In this document: piece by piece, positions 6,195 to 7,274 of the stretch
How positions within the stretch are numbered: the first letter of the stretch is position 1
Layout: every line of letters starts with the position of its first letter
NCBI GenBank assembly: GCA_015661465.1
Contig: DQVZ01000207.1
Span: forward strand, 1 to 7,274
Direction of reading: 5' to 3'
Source of the DNA: Aquifex aeolicus
GTDB lineage: Bacteria; Aquificota; Aquificia; Aquificales; Aquificaceae
DNA: 7,274 nucleotides
The notes under the pieces: model-generated
The model's database searches: none
Seen by the model: the letters and a program-made list of their open reading frames with translations, nothing else
What the model was told of the DNA's origin: nothing
Translations under genes and position numbers: made by a program

Positions 6195-6437
6195 TTACCA
6201 AACAACCACCTTCTCAGCTTCCTCTATAAGCTTCACTATATCTTCGTAACTTTTCATTACATCTTCTTTAAAAGAAAGTCCCCGAGCTTCTGCGTCTTCC
6301 TTACAAACAAACCAACCTTCTCTAGATGGATACCTTAAAACTCCATCCTGGATAAGAATTACAATGTCTCCCTCTTTCAGATAACCGGAAGAAAAATCTC
6401 CCAACTTTCTTACAAGCCACAGAGTTTTTACAGCCAT
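6195..6437 (-). CDS. TusB/DsrH-like sulfur-relay protein
   Basis: An 80-residue soluble protein I assign to the DsrH/TusB family by pattern: KTLWLVRK at the start, a strand then QDGVLRY (30-36), CKEDAEARGL (45-54), SYEDIVKLI (63-71), and the terminal VVW. E. coli TusB shows the same order (LLLLQDGV, LNEDLIARGL, DYTDFVRLT, final AW). TusB/DsrH works as the B/H subunit of TusBCD or DsrEFH, passing persulfide sulfur for tRNA 2-thiouridine synthesis or in sulfur oxidation. The C/F and D/E subunits are not adjacent. The only cysteine is Cys45, which does not match the N-terminal Cys20 of Allochromatium DsrH. It appears to be the first gene of the leftward series. The start at 6437 gives family length; the leader is very short. 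Confidence 0.75.
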   Translation of the reverse strand: MAVKTLWLVRKLGDFSSGYLKEGDIVILIQDGVLRYPSREGWFVCKEDAEARGLSFKEDVMKSYEDIVKLIEEAEKVVVW

Positions 6438-6453
6438 ATAATAAAATATTTTA
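6437..6453. promoter_or_regulatory. Divergent promoter core with TAAAATATTTTA palindrome
   Basis: The 28-bp gap between divergent genes contains a perfect 12-bp palindrome at 6442-6453. On each strand it supplies a TAAAAT resembling a sigma-70 -10 box, and a TATAAT lies at 6437-6442 on the plus strand. I found no good -35 for the rightward gene. The palindrome could also be a small operator. AT-rich gaps produce such matches by chance. Confidence 0.35.
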
Positions 6454-6476
6454 CTAGGGGCGATTTTGAGTGTTGA
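6448..6476 (-). promoter_or_regulatory. Candidate leftward promoter for the tusB-like to membrane-protein series
   Basis: On the minus strand TCAACA (6476-6471, four of six bases of TTGACA) is followed after 17 nt by TAAAAT (6453-6448, five of six of TATAAT). A start site about 6-8 nt further on falls at about 6441, only a few bases before the ATG at 6437. The transcript would be almost leaderless, matching the absence of a Shine-Dalgarno there. It overlaps the first codons of the rightward gene. Confidence 0.4.
6456..6460 (+). promoter_or_regulatory. AGGGG ribosome binding site for the diguanylate cyclase
   Basis: AGGGG ends five bases before the TTG at 6466. It supports that non-ATG start. 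No in-frame ATG exists upstream, and the first downstream ATG would remove the N-terminal membrane segment. Confidence 0.6.
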
Positions 6477-7206
6477 TAAGTATATAATTTTGAGCTTTGC
6501 AGTAATATACGCCGCGATAATGTTAGCGGTAAAGGATATCTTGGTTAAGTACCTTGCATCTCTGTATTCGGTATCCTTTATGCTCCTTTATACTTCATTT
6601 CAACTGGAAGGTAAACTTCACCAGGTACACGTCTATGCCATCAGAACTGCAGGTTTCCTCTTCTTAGGTTATACATTCCTTGAAAACTCCAAACTAATAA
6701 GGATGTTAAGAAAATTAGAGAGTAAAGCATATAAGGATTCGCTTACAGGTGTTTACAACAGAAAGTTTCTGGAAGAAGTATTCAAGTTAGAAATAGAAAA
6801 GTATAAAAAATTCAGAAAATCTTTTTGTATTTTGTTTTTAGACCTCAATAACTTTAAGATGGTCAACGATACATATGGGCACATTGAAGGGGATAAACTA
6901 CTTCAAAAAGTTGCACAGATTATTAAATCAAGTGTGAGGAAAGATGACTTTGTGATAAGATACGGAGGGGATGAGTTTGTGATTGTGACGGATATAGAGC
7001 CTAACTATATATTGAAACTCGTGGAAAGGCTAAACAATGACATTAGACTTAAGTACAACGATATAGAAATTTCCGTTTCAATCGGAAGTGCTTGTTATCC
7101 TACAGATGGCAAAGATTTAGATACTCTTCTCAAAACCGCCGATATGCGTATGTATCGGATTAAGAAAATGCAGAAGGATTTACTCGAGCCTAATAAGAGG
7201 GAGTAA
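6466..7206 (+). CDS. Membrane-anchored GGDEF diguanylate cyclase
   Basis: A 246-residue protein that should make cyclic di-GMP from two GTP. The N-terminus holds two or three hydrophobic segments (about 5-22, 30-45 and 57-72) separated by a short loop, then a helical linker (73-90) and a complete GGDEF domain (about 90-240). All key positions are present: DSLTGVYNR (91-99), DLNNFKMVND (126-135), GH (138-139), GD (142-143), and the active site RYGGDEF (165-171). The inhibitory I-site RxxD is Arg158-Lys-Asp-Asp161, correctly placed five residues before GGDEF, so product inhibition is expected. No recognised sensory domain is present, so the signal is probably sensed by the membrane part or the linker. 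It uses a TTG start supported by AGGGG. It is transcribed divergently from the leftward series, and its 3' end overlaps a leftward frame. Confidence 0.93.
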   Translation: MSVDKYIILSFAVIYAAIMLAVKDILVKYLASLYSVSFMLLYTSFQLEGKLHQVHVYAIRTAGFLFLGYTFLENSKLIRMLRKLESKAYKDSLTGVYNRKFLEEVFKLEIEKYKKFRKSFCILFLDLNNFKMVNDTYGHIEGDKLLQKVAQIIKSSVRKDDFVIRYGGDEFVIVTDIEPNYILKLVERLNNDIRLKYNDIEISVSIGSACYPTDGKDLDTLLKTADMRMYRIKKMQKDLLEPNKRE

Positions 7207-7274
7207 TTCCTTTAAATCTATATATTTATCCGCAGCATTTACCAGTTCTATTGAGGAACTTTCCTTCGTAGACA
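7180..7274 (-). CDS. Partial C-terminus of an unidentified leftward gene
   Basis: On the minus strand an open frame enters from the right edge and ends at TAA (7182-7180). The visible 30 or so residues read STKESSSIELVNAADKYID, then LKELLPLIRLE. The composition is protein-like, with amphipathic helices, no rare-codon runs and the same TAA stop as its neighbours. The other two frames on this strand close quickly. The frame overlaps the last 27 nt of the cyclase gene, tail to tail. The fragment is too short to name a family. Confidence 0.5.
   Translation of the reverse strand, partial: STKESSSIELVNAADKYIDLKELLPLIRLE

Overview
The window looks like ordinary chromosome from a thermophilic bacterium, most likely of the Aquificota (Aquifex/Hydrogenobacter type). 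This rests on compact gene packing with gaps of 0-36 nt, AT-rich sequence with heavy AGA/AGG and ATA use, Lys/Glu/Ile-rich proteins, and a mix of glycine cleavage and sulfur-handling genes. It is an impression from composition and gene content, not a database match. I see no mobile element, CRISPR array, rRNA or tRNA.

Layout. (1) Bases 1-1833 read rightward: the tail of a probable ExbB/TolQ-type membrane protein, exbD/tolR, a CopZ-like metallochaperone, and prfB (release factor 2). (2) Bases 1834-6437 read leftward as a seven-gene, probably co-transcribed series. In transcription order these are a TusB/DsrH-like sulfur-relay protein, dtd (D-aminoacyl-tRNA deacylase), a small helix-turn-helix-like protein, gcvT, a TauE/SafE-type exporter, an RsuA/RluB-type pseudouridine synthase, and an unrecognised membrane protein with a GAF-like tail. 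The last of these meets prfB tail to tail with no spacer. (3) A 28-bp divergent gap (6438-6465) holds a candidate promoter region. (4) Bases 6466-7206 read rightward and encode a membrane-anchored GGDEF diguanylate cyclase. The window closes with the C-terminal end of another leftward gene (7180-7274) that overlaps the cyclase.

The genes do not form one obvious pathway. The first group couples envelope energisation with metal handling and translation termination. The leftward group mixes translation and RNA quality control (dtd, pseudouridine synthase), one-carbon metabolism (gcvT) and two possible sulfur genes (the TusB/DsrH-like protein and the TauE-type exporter), which would suit a sulfur-oxidising chemolithotroph. 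The least explained items are the helix-turn-helix-like protein, the membrane/GAF-like protein, and the unusual duplicated start of prfB. That prfB lacks the usual programmed frameshift but has a seven-codon UGA-terminated mini-ORF across its start, in a window where every other gene ends in TAA. I did not find convincing evidence for a wholly new system.
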